A stretch of 64,000 nt of DNA from Myripristis murdjan (GCF_902150065.1 NC_043986.1:11027390-11091389); one strand, 5' to 3'. Shown: positions 29,201 through 42,797, counted from the first letter of the stretch. Notes: generated by a model not told the origin, from the letters alone. Translations and numbers: made by a program.

Positions 29201-31102
29201 ACTGTACTGTTTCTCCTGTGAGCCTGTGGAGCTCAGACCGTTCTGGGTACCAAGACACACCACTGACACACACATGGGAGAAAGACACATAATCCACTGA
29301 GTTTTCCAACAACAATGAGCACGCCTGGTTCAGGATAGTGTGGTCAGATTATTGCTGTCCATTTCGCTGATAAACGAACCCAGCTGATATGGATCATAAC
29401 TGAGGGGTGATTTAAGGAATGATGAGAAGTTACTGTTTATCTGTTAGCACAAGTTATTGACAACACCATTCTTTTGTTAATCAAGACTTTGTAAGTCCAT
29501 GATGTGAATGATCATGTGTCTGTGCGATGTGATATGGTGCTGGAGTGTTTGATGCAAAGCAGAATAAGACAGGCAGGGAGGCCGTAACCTCTCTACATGG
29601 AGTTGTCCAAGCCTCGGGCTGATGGAGTTGAGGGTGAGGGAACAGGCCTTTCTGAGACAAAGTCCTGCATTGTGGTGCAGCTATAAATGTGGACAGTGTG
29701 TCCCAGTGAGCGAAGAGGGATGCAGTGACAGACAGTGCTTCTGTGTGTATGTGTATGAGTGTCTGAGGGGTCTGCAGCGCTGAGACCATACCACAAGACA
29801 ATGGGCCATGTGTGGGACCGACATTCTGGCTGAGGGGAGGGAAATATCGTGAACGGAAAAAGCCATACACACCAACTCTTATTGACCAACAACACAGTGG
29901 CACTGCCCCATCGTGTATCCACATGAAGCACCTGCACCTGCAGTAGTCAACACAAGCTTTCTTTCTCCTCATAGCAAATGCAAAGAGGCATCACTCATAA
30001 TGCCCCAGTCACCCGAACAATCAGAAATTGAAGTTCCTTATTCCGACATTTAGACTTTGGTTTCCGGCAGTATAAACGTTATCAGTGCAAGTGTGTGTCT
30101 TCAGGAGTTCCCTGTTGACGGGGATGACTTTAGAGCAGCGCACGTATACACATATGAGTAACCCATATCTTATGTTACTCATTCTTGTAAGCATGGTTGT
30201 CTTGAGTAAATATTGGCACTGAAGAGGAGTGGACATAAAGGAAACTCACAATACAGCTTATCTGTGAAAAAGCACAGTGATTGTGGATCAAAGGCCACTT
30301 TAACCCTCTGCAAACATGCAGATGGGTGTGGACTGCCAAGCCGTCACTTAAACAGACACGCATGCACAAAACACACACTTGAATGAACTGCATACGTAAT
30401 GGTTTCAGATGGGCTGTAAGTTATGTCCAAACTGCATGCTGTAAGCAGAGCTACAGCTAATTCCAGTGCAAATAATCACAATGCTGTGTTTATGATCCAT
30501 AGCATTCCTTTATTATGTTTCAGTTAGTAAAGGACTCATGGTCGTTTTACCAAAAACGATTGCTGAATGAACTTCACCACACTTATCACCAAACTTTATT
30601 GTCCTCAACAGCCTTTTACAACATGTACCACTGCCACCCAGGCAATTTAATCCCCACCAGGATATTAGTGCTGCTGCCACTCATAGCCAACGGCAGCCAA
30701 GGTGATGACATACAACCACAATCTGGGACCTGATTACAGCCCGGGAATGAGTGTAGGAAATTGGCCCTGGAGGAGAAAAGAGCGAAAAGGTGCTTTCTGA
30801 TCTGAGACAGAGGAAAAGAATGAGTTTGGTTAATCATTTAGAGAATTTAGTTACCTGAACTCCCTGTAGCAAAGGAGAAAGAGACAGAGCCTTAATAACA
30901 TTCATGTCCTTCGCTCTAGCTGAAAGATTATTCCATTCTATTCTATTTTATTCTATTCTAGTCCATAAAACACGTTTGTTTATTGCATCCAGGTCAACTG
31001 ATAAGTCAACCGTGACTCAAAGTCAGCAGGTGAGTGACTTCCATACACCCACCCACAGGTGTTCCAGGAAAAGGGATAACGTAAGGCCAAGAACTGGGAA
31101 TG

Positions 31103-31161
<59 letters not shown>

Positions 31162-31421
31162 CATGCGTGTGTGTGTTACTACATTCAATTGCAATGCCAA
31201 ATGTGAATTGTAATTTAATTGTCCTACCTTATTGTGTTTCGCATAGATGATATTCTTAAACATTCACATTGGTTTATCTTCATCGCTAATAACTTCATAA
31301 TTCATAATTCATAATTTTTTATCGGAATTATAAATCTCCTACCTTCATGAGCCTGGCATGATGCCGTCGGTAGACTCGACCATAATGTCACACACACTAA
31401 AATAACTCGCCAGCGGTCCAT
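17723..31421 (-). CDS. erbb3: ErbB3 receptor (neuregulin receptor pseudokinase)
   Basis: ErbB3 binds neuregulins at the cell surface, dimerises with ErbB2 and recruits PI3-kinase through tail tyrosines; in fish it is needed by neural crest and Schwann cells. Twenty-eight coding exons span 13.7 kb and sum to 4356 nt, 1451 residues (human about 1342); the extra length is mostly in the C-terminal tail. Order: signal peptide (exon 1), receptor L domain I, furin-like cysteine domain, L domain II, second cysteine domain, one membrane span, kinase-like domain, and a tail ending [10 protein letters not shown]...DAVRT. The HRN catalytic-loop change and the tail ending identify ErbB3 over EGFR, ErbB2 and ErbB4. 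Exon coordinates are given in the part entries below. The tandem neighbour pa2g4 encodes an ErbB3-binding protein, as in human. Whether this is the a or b fish paralogue cannot be told here. Confidence 0.96.
19590..19990. repeat. Degenerate CATAATTATGAC-type repeats in erbb3 intron
   Basis: Words such as TCATAATTATGAC, TCTAATTATGACAC, TTATAATTATGACC, TTAATTATGAATTGG and TCTCATAATTCC recur on both strands. This resembles a decayed AT-rich repeat seen in fish genomes. No clear unit length. Confidence 0.55.
20322..22180 (-). other. erbb3 exons 18-24: pseudokinase domain
   Basis: Exons (minus): 22061-22180, 21808-21906, 21367-21552, 21066-21221, 20871-20946, 20551-20697, 20322-20419. Glycine loop GSGVYG (about residues 716-721). 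VAIK lysine at about 742 is kept. The helix-C position that is Glu in active ErbBs is His ([12 protein letters not shown], about 759), and the catalytic-loop Asp is Asn (HRNLAARN, about 834), while DFG (about 852-854) is intact. These are the known ErbB3 pseudokinase changes. Kinase C-lobe landmarks include [26 protein letters not shown] and [15 protein letters not shown]. Confidence 0.95.
22315..22456 (-). other. erbb3 exon 17: transmembrane segment
   Basis: The exon encodes [20 protein letters not shown] followed by FFLALLYNR, a single membrane span. The basic juxtamembrane [14 protein letters not shown] follows, closely matching the remembered human KRAMRRYLE. Confidence 0.95.
24446..24780. 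repeat. Probable short interspersed fish repeat in erbb3 intron
   Basis: It starts with TTAAAGGATAGGTTTGCTAT, a beginning I recall from dispersed fish repeats. The far end was not found, so the extent and family are uncertain. Confidence 0.35.
27541..27564. repeat. Poly(A) run
   Basis: A run of about 24 A in erbb3 intron 3. Confidence 0.9.
27802..28123. mobile_element. Short inverted-repeat element (MITE-like) with CACTGCAAA ends
   Basis: The left end ACACTGCAAA (27802-27811) is matched by TTTGCAGTGT (28114-28123) about 320 bp away. The inside is AT-rich and non-coding. Such CACTGCAAAAA-ended non-autonomous DNA elements are common in fish. It lies in erbb3 intron 3, ending 37 bp from exon 3. 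Target duplication not clear. Confidence 0.65.
29051..29074. repeat. Poly(A) run
   Basis: A run of about 24 A in erbb3 intron 2, near the exon 2 donor. Confidence 0.9.
31104..31175. repeat. (TG)n microsatellite
   Basis: About 27 TG units followed by an imperfect GTGCGTGCATGC tail, in erbb3 intron 1. Confidence 0.95.
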
Positions 31422-31760
31422 GTTGATGTCAGATTTGTTCAGAAAGATATCATGTCCAGCAGGTCTGAGATGTCCTTATCAAAAATAGGAGTTTAGGGAA
31501 GTAAATTAAAGGAATAATACAAAGTTTCCAGTCAAAGCCCAGTCAAGGTGAAGTCGGAAGAAGTCAGAATATTTCCCAATGAAACTCGTACCGCCAGCAG
31601 ATAAGGCACGCCAATTGAGAAATAAGGAGCCGAGAGCGAGTGACAGTCCGTCGGCTCCCTCCCAGACAGTCACTTGTGATTGGCCAGGAGCCCAGTTTAT
31701 TCTCCAATCAAAAGCTGTTCCGTCTTTTTGCCCAGATTCGTCAGCTTGAATTGTACGCGC
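31422..31760 (-). promoter_or_regulatory. erbb3 5' UTR and probable promoter
   Basis: Immediately upstream of the signal-peptide exon. On the minus strand a CCAAT box lies at 31679-31683. A second ATTGG, in the opposite orientation on the minus strand, lies close by at about 31706-31710. The start site was not determined. Confidence 0.4.
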
Positions 31761-32944
31761 CAGTGCGGGCAGGGAACTGATAAACTATCTGCAGGATGAA
31801 ATCTGCAGAAACAAAGAGAAAGACAGCAAATCTATCTGCAGGGGAAAAAATAACAGTAGTCAAGACAGCGGTATGAAATTGTTTAAAATAACAGTAGACC
31901 TCCACAATATATCTACTGCAGCAAACAAATGTAAAACTAAATGACACATTAATAATAAATAAATTAAACAGTTTCTTGACATGTTTACCTTATGCTGGCC
32001 CATATTAGGTCCTGATGATCCATGCACATTATAGCACCAACAACTAAATGCAAAAGACATATTCTGGAGATCTTTCAAAAGTAGGCTATTTGTTTGGGCT
32101 CGAAACCGTTTGCTTTACAACAGGCGCAGTCTGCCTCCTTGACAGCATACAGTAAGATCAGTGTGCTGACCATGTAACATCGTCCTTTATGTGGAGTTAT
32201 TTTGGTTCCATGTTGTCAGCTGCTGCATGTGGAAGTAGCGCTAAGGGCTCCCAGTCACTCCCAGTGCTGTGAGTGGCCGCACTGTTCCCCCGTCAAGAGC
32301 AGTATTGTCTCCCGGCCCTGTCAACTGGTTAATCACTTCTTTGATGCGTATGGAGCGGCCTGTCACAATAGCCACATTGTCAGCTGGTCAAGTGACTTCT
32401 GATCCCAAACCGAGAACATGCTTAATTTGTGGCCTTAGAGCAGTCAACATTCCTGGGCATATAGCTGCAAATGAAAAGGGAGCATCTCACTAATGGACGG
32501 CTGTAAGCGGCTGTTGCTCCCCAGATACAGTGTCGTTCGTTTAATGTATGCGACATAGAGAGCTGCAGCTGTGGTGGCATCCGTAGAAAAGTGTAACACA
32601 TTTGTTCCTGATTGTTTCACATTGGGCCTGCATCATCCATCTGCTGCATCAGTCATCGACTGCATTATCCATCTATCCATCCACTGCATCAATGATCTGC
32701 TTTTTTGCTTTTATTTTTATTTTATTATTGTGTTTTTCAACCGCACACGCTATTTTTTTTTCAGGATTACAGGCTAAACAATTGCTTTAGACTAATATGT
32801 AATGTACAGGCTCGGTGTATTTTACAGTAAGCTACAAATATGATGTGCATTTCTCATTTCTAATGGACTTGGACTGAGCATATTTATCGTTTTTTTTTTT
32901 TTTTTTTTTTTTTGTGTAGGCTATTTGCTGTACCGGGTTTGCTG

Positions 32945-32945
32945 G

Positions 32946-33011
<66 letters not shown>
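32945..33011. repeat. (TCTA)n microsatellite
   Basis: About 16 uninterrupted tetranucleotide units. Confidence 0.95.
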
Positions 33012-33263
33012 ACCGTTCGTGTAATTACTGAGACATTTGAGGTTACACTGCTGAGAAATGGAAAATTTACAATCATGAAGCTCCTTATATGCAAAAATAG
33101 TGATATTTATTCAAGGCAGATATAGTGTGCAACATGGGAAAAATGCAGTGAAACGCTGAAGGAAGACAAGGCTGTAATATTTACATGCAGAAGGCAACAT
33201 TTTTCGTAGTGTTCCTCAGGCAACACTGAAGGTTGGTGGAGATGACCACTAGAAATAAGACAG

Positions 33264-33416
33264 ACCCTGCGTTCCAATACCCATACTACCATACTATTTA
33301 GTAGGGAAAAAAAGAATTAGTATGTCCCAATACATACTAAACTACATACTTTGTAAGGGCAGCTGCAGTACATACTAAAAGTAAAAAGTATAAGTATGCG
33401 ATTTGGAACGCAGGGT
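33264..33416. mobile_element. Short non-autonomous DNA element (MITE) with CCCTGCGTTCCAA ends
   Basis: ACCCTGCGTTCCAA at 33264-33277 is exactly complementary to TTGGAACGCAGGGT at 33403-33416. The 150-bp body has repeated CATACTA-type words and no coding capacity. Ends of this kind are familiar from fish. No convincing target-site duplication was identified, so the superfamily is left open. Confidence 0.8.
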
Positions 33417-35029
33417 AAGTTTTTTTTTTTTTCTTCCAGAGTTTATTCTCCAATCAGAGGCTTTTGACTGAATATTTTCAGTGTTTTGCCTCTTGATTGG
33501 AAATCCCTTTTGGCTCCCACTTTTGTAGAAACCATATTTTCATCAGTTTTCAACTCAATTTTTTTTTTTTTTTTTTTTGCATGGCCTCTTACAGAAGGGG
33601 AAGTTTGAGTAGGCTATATCACTCTTAAGTAATATTCACCACTAAAACTAGACAATAAGTAAATGTGTTCAAAGCCTGAAAAATGCATTCTTCTTTGTGA
33701 ACATGGTTTGCTCTGTGCGTCAGCCTTGACCTCCACGCTGAGCTCACACATGCCTCCCACTTGCACTTCTCCATCCAGCAGGAGGAGACATAGCCTGAGG
33801 ATTGGTGCCCAGCCGCCGGGCCTGTGAGGTGGCCTGCAAGCTGGTGTCAGCATTTCAGTGGTGTCAGATTCAGTTTCTAGTCATGAGCAAAGAATGATTA
33901 AAGATTTTTTTTTTTTATTATTCTTGAACTGGTTGAGAAGTGTGAAGCATGTATAGCATGTATAGTCATGATTTGAGTCATTTATAGATACATAAACAGC
34001 ACTCAGTGTGAAGCTCTCACTTTTGCTTTTTTAAAATAAATGAAAGTGAAAGCCCATGCAATGCCACAGTTATTTTTCATATTCTATGTCTGAGATCTGA
34101 GGCTTTCTCTGTTATCAGCTCATAGCGACTGGCTTCCAGATATTAAAGCCACAGATGATTCCATGGTTTCCTCAGAATTTGGCAGTTCCACAAGTCGCCC
34201 GCCGTGTCCGCCTCAGTGTCACCCTGGTGGCCCTGTCCTGTCCAAGGCGAGCAGTGGGGGTGACTGCTGTGGCCTTTTGCAGTTGCCACTCCCTTCAGAG
34301 ATTGATGAATTGATTGTGGGGCTGCTGCCAGTGTGTCTGTGCCCTGGGTGAAGGTGTCCCGGTTACGGGTGGGAATCCCAGCTATGGCATCTGCCCTGGG
34401 GCCGCTATTGTAGCCATCCAGCAGGGGGCCCTGGGGGCCGGTGGCCCCGGGAGCAGCTCTGACCCACATACTGCTGTCACACCCCTGGAGACACAGCAGC
34501 ACTCTCCCCCACACAGACCTCTGATTGGCTCAGACAGATTCTGGCCAAGATGACTCTCCCTGGAGCACAGCAGTTCCACAGGGAAACTACCTGATTGTGC
34601 CAAACTTCTCTTAATGACAGCAGTTAGTAAAGGCCAAAAGAGAAAGGTTATACCCATGCACTATCATATACGCCTAGACTATAAAAGGGCTAGAATTAAT
34701 TTGACCTGCCTTCATCCTGCCACTGTCCATCATTACATTTTCAATAATGCAGCTGACAATATGTGCCATTAATCTGCTTTAGCGTTCGCTGGCATCTGGG
34801 ATGACAAACGCTAAGCAAAGTTAAGATCAATCACAAAGTCAGAATTTCATTTATATTGTGGGCAAAAGATTGATTTCTAAATTAGACTTATACAATACAA
34901 AATCTGGATAAAAATCTGTTAAAAAGTGAGGATGACACAGGAGAAGCCAGAGCGAAATCCGCTAAAAGCTTTATGATGACGTGGAGGAATACAATGTACA
35001 AGGCCAAGCAAAAATTGTGTTTTGGTCTT

Positions 35030-35035
35030 TTTATT
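35030..35035 (-). other. Candidate arf3 polyadenylation signal (AATAAA)
   Basis: AATAAA on the minus strand about 2.2 kb beyond the arf3 stop. ARF3 mRNAs are known to have long 3' UTRs. Other AATAAA copies occur inside the interval, so this is one of several candidates. Confidence 0.35.
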
Positions 35036-37270
35036 GATTGATCAGTGTAGTGCCAGGAATAACTGAATCATTCAACACTTCTGCACCAGTTTGTGTTGTC
35101 TTCATTTTCACCACTTGAATGACTAATCGATCACTTCAGTTTAGCGGCAGTCTCTTCCTTTCCGAAAACACATTATCACTTGGAATGTTGAGTAGTCTTG
35201 CCGTTCTTCACCTTCAACATTAGTTCTGTCAACATTGGTAAACGAAGGATGTTTTGTCACAACAGTACTGTGAGTGCGTCAGTAGTACAGATCATAAGTG
35301 GAATATTTGAATGGTAGACATTCCTACATAGAAACTGTTATCAAAAAGAAATGAACCACTGGCAATATAAGGCCACAAAAACAATGTTCACACCAAACTG
35401 AACTAGAGGGCACATCACACACACAAGCTGTTGTCAATTGCACATATCCGCCAACACACTGACCCCAGTATCTACAGGTATATCAACAACAATTTCATTT
35501 CGACCGCAAATACTATTGTATACTTTTCTTGTTACATAAACATATATACAGTTGCGTTGACATAGAAAAGCATGCTCTTGCATATTAGAAGTTTGTTAGG
35601 TAAACTTTACACTAAATCCATAACATTTATCAGTACAGCATTGTCCCAACCAGCAGCAGTAATTTAGAGTAATAAATATAGTCTGAGGAAACGGGCTATT
35701 ATAATTCACTTTTATTACAGATCTTTTACAGTATTAACATGCCTTATGATGCAATATTACTATCATCCTCTCTCCTGATTTTTTTTCTTTTTTTTTTTCA
35801 AATTCTGATTTGTGAACTCTCAAGAAGACACTGTCTGACCCAATTAGCAAAGGAATATAACCAACACTGAACTCAACACGTTCCTTTTGGTCCAAAATAA
35901 ATAAACACTCCATTCAAAATACAAGTAAAACAGACATTGCATATTGTACTACGATAATGCACCTAAAAAGTTAACTGCACAACATGGTAAAACGGAGATA
36001 GAGTTAACACAGGTAACACTCAATGTCAATGAATAAATCAGGATGACAAGCAATGTGTGTTAATCTGACAGACACAGTGCAGCTACCAGCAGAAACCAGC
36101 TGAAAACAAACAAAAATAACAAAAATAATTCTAATAATAATTTTTAAAAAAAATTGAAAGTATATATGCTGTCTAATATTGCCCATCACATGCTGTGCTG
36201 CATCACTCTCCACAAGGTAGGTCAATAGCAGCATTTTTTTTTTTAATTCTAAGCCACAGAGCTGGTACAGTATGCCTGTTCTATCATCTGTATCGTCTCA
36301 GCTGCCACACCTCACTGACACAGACAATTTTTTTTAACCCTTATTTCACCAGGCAACTCCACTAAGAACACATCTTTATTTACAGCAATGGCCTGCAGTT
36401 GTTTAAAGCTCCTGCAAGCCCGTGAGCCAGTATTGGGAGATCTCCATGCAGATTGGGTAGTACTAATATACAGTGGTACACAGGTTTCTTTTTTCACCGA
36501 CTGCCTTGGTAATGAATGCATGTAGCCATAATGATAGAGAAAGCACAATACTTTTAGGATAAATAAATATGTAAACGTATGAATAAATAAACATATGAAT
36601 AAATAAAGAAATGCTGACAAAAGTAGAATTTGTTCAAGACAATCCAGTGTGTGTCATGTTTTGTTGAGTTTCCTATATTTTTAAATAAAATCAAAATTGA
36701 ATAAGGTTTTAAAATAATAATAATAATAATGTTTATGGGAGATGGAAAACCAGCATATTGTTTTTAGTCAATGTGATAGTACACTGTGCCAATGGTAGCA
36801 AAAGTACTAGTACACCGATAACATTCTTTAAAGTTCACCTTAAGTCTAAAGTGTCTGAGAGAGGGTTCGGTCACGTTAAGGATGCTCTGCCGTCATGTCT
36901 ACATATATGACTTTTCCTGAACAAATCAAAAGGACACAGAAACTGTGAATCGGGGGAAATATGTATGCCTTTACAATATCTTTATAATGTTACATCCCAA
37001 TATTTATGCGCTCAGCTTAGAGAATGTAAACTCATAGGTCAACTTCTATATCATTGGTTTTTAAATAATGAAAAACAGTCACTGCAGATCCAACCAAATG
37101 AAATGAATCAACATAAGCAAAGAAAATAGGAGTTGGGGGGGAAAGCCATTGAGAGTCACCCCCTGGGAGCTCTTCAGTGCTGCCTCTCCATGTAAACACA
37201 ATGGATCAACTATAACCACTACCTGGAGCTGCCACCCAGGCTCTTCCCCACTCTCTACTGGTTGGACCCT
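35036..37270 (-). other. Probable long 3' UTR of arf3
   Basis: AT-rich sequence following the arf3 stop with no other gene signal. It includes a fragment of a dispersed repeat at about 36335-36410 (ACCCTTATTTCACCAGGCAA, then AAGAACACATCTTTATTTAC), resembling a well-known fish retroposon phrase. Transcript extent is inferred only. Confidence 0.4.
36335..36410 (+). repeat. Fragment of a common fish retroposon-like repeat
   Basis: The stretch resembles the remembered consensus of the type CCTTTATTTAACCAGG...GAGAACAAGTTCTCATTTACA...GCCTG. Only about 75 bp is recognisable. Confidence 0.45.
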
Positions 37271-38479
<1,209 letters not shown>

Positions 38480-39339
38480 TCAGCTCACTGCAGTGGAACT
38501 GTGGCGGGGGGAATCAAAAAAGGGCAGCTTCCGTACATGGCAACCAAGCAGCCAAGACAAACAGTGAACCACATTTACAGAGTCGAAAAGCCGCAAAAGC
38601 AGCGAGACACGGTAGCTCTTCAAAAGTGACTCTCAACATTAACACCTCATTACGGCTTGAAGCCACCTCAGAGGAAAGCCAATAAAAGCATACTTCACAC
38701 CTCAGCAGGCAGCTGACCTGACTGAAAGGCAGTTGCTTTACACTTTGACAGCGCGCTGGGGAAACGGGCTGCCATATTGGATCTCTGTTATGTGGATCAG
38801 CTTTCATGTGGTGCACAGTAACTACCTTTTATGATGGTTAGTGCTGTTTGCTGGCTATTGCCTAAAAAGTCAGTGCGACCATCAATGCATTTTATGTGGT
38901 ATGACACATAGAGCCTTGGCCTATGTCGTATTTATGGTGCACACAGCATGCAACACCAAGGTGAGAGACTTTAAATTTGACTTTTTTTTTTAGTCCCTTT
39001 TTGGTGCTGGCGCTTTACAGGCCAACTCCATCCTGCTGTACTCCCATCTTCCATTCTATTTAAGGTGCATTTTTGGTGTTTCACAGGACAGTTCAAAATA
39101 AAATTAATTCCCCAAAGCAGTACAAACGTGCTGTTGTGCGGCAGATGGTGCATCTCAGTGCTCGTTTGGATGCAATACCTCAGTGCATGTTACTGAGGGC
39201 TGCTTGTTGACTCCGCATCCATCAACATTTCTATCAGATGCATAGACTACAGCTGCTAGCTAGCCCGTACAGCTGCAGTGGCCACACATCAGTGTTACAT
39301 CTGTTCTAATGCAAGAGGAGACGGCTGATGCTGCTAGGA

Positions 39340-39600
39340 AACAGGCGGTGGACGTGAACACGCGCACAAAACGCGCCGCAAAACCGGTTACATTGTTGCC
39401 TATTTTTTTCCTTTTTTTTCCGAGCGCAGCGCCACTATTAACGCCTTGAGAATGTCAAATGAATTTCTCCGGGTCTATTTGTGCGCTGTAATCCTCTCAT
39501 GCAGTCACGACAAGCACACCAGTCGGCCTGATGTCGTCGATTAACAGCCGCTCATGCACCGAGGAGGCTCCTAGGATTTAAGACGGCGACGCCATGCCGC
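39340..39600 (-). promoter_or_regulatory. Possible arf3 promoter / untranslated exon 1
   Basis: A locally CG-richer patch (for example CGCGCACAAAACGCGCCGC near 39360) about 0.9-1.1 kb upstream of the arf3 coding start. Assigned only by composition and position. An alternative lies near 38740-38780, where minus-strand AATATGGCAGCC resembles a YY1-type element. Confidence 0.25.
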
Positions 39601-42600
39601 AGGAACCTTTTATACCCGTCTACATCTTTTCGGCTTTTTCACAATTAGCATCTCATTCACACTTACCCGTCAACGGTATCAGCTGGATTCAGGCAAAGGG
39701 GCTGGATGATAGTCTCGCGATGAGCCGTGCCTGTGATACTGCATGTTCTCGCGGTAGTAAGATGGTCAAGAACACCTCTCGCATGCGTTATCCCTCATGA
39801 CTCATTAAAAGCCAGAAGCGGTGATAGAGGTCAATTGAAATGACATTTATCATCTCTAAATAATCATTTTTTTTTATTATTATTATTTTTATTATTTTTT
39901 TTGTACATGTCAACCTGCTTTTATAACATTGTGTCCATTTGTTCATTACATGATACAGACTTCCCACAAATAACACCTTTCTGAAAAAACAGGCGTTAAA
40001 TTGTGTTTTCATATTGTTGTGAATGTTTCTAGGTTGCATGCTGTTCCACAGGACCAGACACGAAATCAATATGAAATGTAACAGAGAGTCTACAGGCAAA
40101 CAAGTTTGAATAATTAACACAGGAATCATCTTAATGAATAAATAACCAGCTGACTGTAATAGGATGCCAAGTGATACTTCCTGGCACCAGCCCTGTGTGT
40201 GTCACAGATAATGAGCTGAATGGAGGCAACGCAACTGAAACTGGATCAGTCCTACACCAGATTACCAACCTTGGGAACTGATTCACTTTGTTGTTGAGTT
40301 TTCAGGGGGTGTTGCATATTACATGTGGTTTTTACAATTGACAAGGCCTATTTAAGACAGCACAGAATAATTATATGAGCCGAGCCAGATGAATAAATAA
40401 ATGTGTGCAGTCTCATCTTTGCCTTCCTCTTAAAATCCACCTCTGAAATGTGGGTGCATGTTTCTATCCGTCAACCGCTTGAAAAATAACCCAGTGTCAG
40501 TGAACGACACGTGGCCCAATACAGCCATATAGGTAAAAAGTTAGAGTCCAACATTTGTCTCTCTTTCTTTTGCGTGTCAGTCACTGGTCCTGTGATAGAT
40601 GTGTTTATCAATTCAGTGGTGAAGGCAGAGGAATAAAGAGGGGAGCAGATGTTTGCAGCTGCAGACCAGATTATGGGGTGGAGTGGATGGTGGGGGAGCC
40701 TGCCGTGTTTGTGTGCGCTGGGAGTTTCGAGAGGGTTACAGGGGGGTTACAGCGGGTAGGGGTGGCGGTAGGAGAGGTGGGGTGGGGAGTTATGACTTAA
40801 AGGAGCCTTTCCTCTGAAGTGTCTGCCAGCGTGCACCCCAGCAAACACAATCACAAGTCTCGTTGGTTCTGCTAGCTGAACTAATGAGGGCCTGCGCGTT
40901 GAGGGCAGGGGCTTTGATGTTCTGGGTAGCTGGCTCCTTGTGTTTTCTCTCCCGCTCTCCTTCTTTCCCTGTCCCACATCAAAAATGAAAGGGGAGTTGA
41001 GAAGCAGATGTTTTGAGGCATGTATTTATACAGAGTACACTTTATTCACCCCCTTCTCCATCTCCCATTTGTCCTTTACATCTGCATCCCCACTATATGT
41101 ACAGCAAGGTTCTATCTCCCTATCTTTATATCCAACTAAACACACTAAATCGCCTTACTTTATACATATAATCATCCTGTCAATCAAAGCGGGTAACTTT
41201 TATCTCTCCTAACTTCCTCTCTCTGCCTCACTCTCTTTAATTTCAGCCCAGTCTGGTTGTCATTACTCGGGGGGCAGTCAATGTGTTGCTATGCATGTGT
41301 CTGTGTCTGCAACGATGGAGGGGAGAGCGGGAAAGAAAAAGAGAAAAAGAAAGAAAGAGAGCGCAGAGGGGAGAAAGCAATCCAGGGCTGTCCACCAACC
41401 TCTCTGTCTCACACATGGGAGAAACAGTGACAGGAAATTCCCTTTCGCAGCAGCTCCAGGGTGAAATGATAAAGGAATGAAGAAATGCAAACCAGAAATC
41501 CAGTCCCTTATCATTCCATACCAGTCGCTTTCCCGCTTTCTTTTATTCCCTCACTAAATACCAAAGAGAGGGAAAAAGAGAGCAGTGGATTCAGCCACTG
41601 GCACAGTCATTCCTTAGGAGTCAAGGGATATTTGCCTAAGTCCATGCAAACATCACTTAATTGGCATTAAAGCCTGCTGCAGAGGAGGCTTGACTGAGCA
41701 TGGAGACAATTTGGATCACCTAAGACGTATGTATCTAGGAATGCTGCTGTTGTAAATCCAGTCGGCCGCTGACAGTAGTATTTTGCTAACTCTGCAATGT
41801 ACCTGGGGTGAGAGTGCAAGTTCCTAGGAGTTCACGTTGCATGCCCACTTCTTTAGCCATGTGTGTTTTTGATTGTGTGCCTGCGTGGATGCGCCTACAT
41901 CTGCCAGTATCTCTGTATGCCAGTGTCTGTATGTAAATGCATGCATATGTGTTCATACGCCTGTGTTTTTGTTTGTGTACGTCCGTCTCCCAGGTAACAG
42001 GGACACAGCGTCCCAGCAGCACGTGATTCAGTGAGTCCCTTCCTTGGCTGCGAACTCTGGACAGATGATCCCCTCAGAGGATCACAGAGCAAAGACTGGT
42101 ATAATCACCCCCACTCTCTGCTCTCTGGATGCTTCTCTCCAGTAATAAAAGTCATACTTTAAGGAAACAATATCCTGCTGCCATAAAACGTCCTCCTCTC
42201 AGCATGAAGTGGCCATAAAAAGACTCCCACCTCCCAAAACTGTAGCGCAAGTCAGTATACCCCCCGTATGCACTCCAACACACATGCACACACACATCAG
42301 CATCAGCTCAGGACTAAAGCAGGTCCATCTCTCACTTTGACATATACTGCATGTGGGAAGAATCTTAAGAGTGCTCTTACCGATCAAATGTACTAAAGCT
42401 ACAAGTGCAGGTATGACAAGAATTCAGCCATGCTCTCATTGCAAAGTGACACACATCACAGCGATATCAACAGGAAGCATGTTTTTGTCATAATAATAAT
42501 ATGATTTCACTAAAATCATGACCACCAGTGACCAATTTGTTTAGATATTTAAAGTGTATTCCTGGTTATGATTGTTACAATGCTATAAATAAATCTAAAT

Positions 42601-42680
42601 GAATGCTTGGTCACTATAATAACAGACTGGATAAGGGATAAGGATCCCAATGAACTTGACTCCAAAAACTGGCCCTGTAT
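39600..42680. other. Intergenic interval arf3-wnt10b
   Basis: No gene recognised. It contains a G-rich tract at 40739-40790, purine-rich stretches near 41325-41380, and AT-rich sequence. The longer ORFs in it have no family resemblance. Confidence 0.5.
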
Positions 42681-42681
42681 A

Positions 42682-42687
42682 TTTATT
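42682..42687 (-). other. Candidate wnt10b polyadenylation signal (AATAAA)
   Basis: AATAAA on the minus strand about 860 nt after the wnt10b stop. The region between contains a poly(A) run of about 30 (42763-42793). Support is positional only. Confidence 0.35.
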
Positions 42688-42760
42688 GTTAAGGGTTTAG
42701 GTAAACTGCATTTGGCCCATGTGAGAAAGCATTATATTAGACATGTTGGGCTTTCAAGAG

Positions 42761-42797
<37 letters not shown>

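Larger units (their letters stand above)
22602..31421 (-). other. erbb3 exons 1-16: signal peptide and ectodomain
   Basis: Exons (minus): 31343-31421, 29108-29262, 28160-28346, 27295-27420, 27145-27207, 26826-26944, 26492-26633, 26176-26289, 25960-26077, 25802-25875, 25626-25716, 24898-25100, 23788-23920, 23596-23689, 22762-22919, 22602-22658. Exon 1 encodes [20 protein letters not shown], a signal peptide. L domain I includes [20 protein letters not shown] and [15 protein letters not shown]. The furin-like part has [18 protein letters not shown] and [21 protein letters not shown] domain II includes [20 protein letters not shown]. Domain IV includes [19 protein letters not shown]. The first intron (29263-31342) is about 2 kb. 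Confidence 0.93.
31760..35000. other. Intergenic interval erbb3-arf3, no gene recognised
   Basis: Mostly AT-rich. It contains T-rich runs (32890-32913, 33559-33577), a (TCTA)n microsatellite, a 150-bp inverted-repeat element and a GC-rich patch at 34150-34560. No spliced gene could be supported. Confidence 0.5.

Noticed and set aside
29481-29972. 163-codon minus-strand ORF inside erbb3 intron 1
   Set aside because: Intronic and without any recognisable motif; likely chance.
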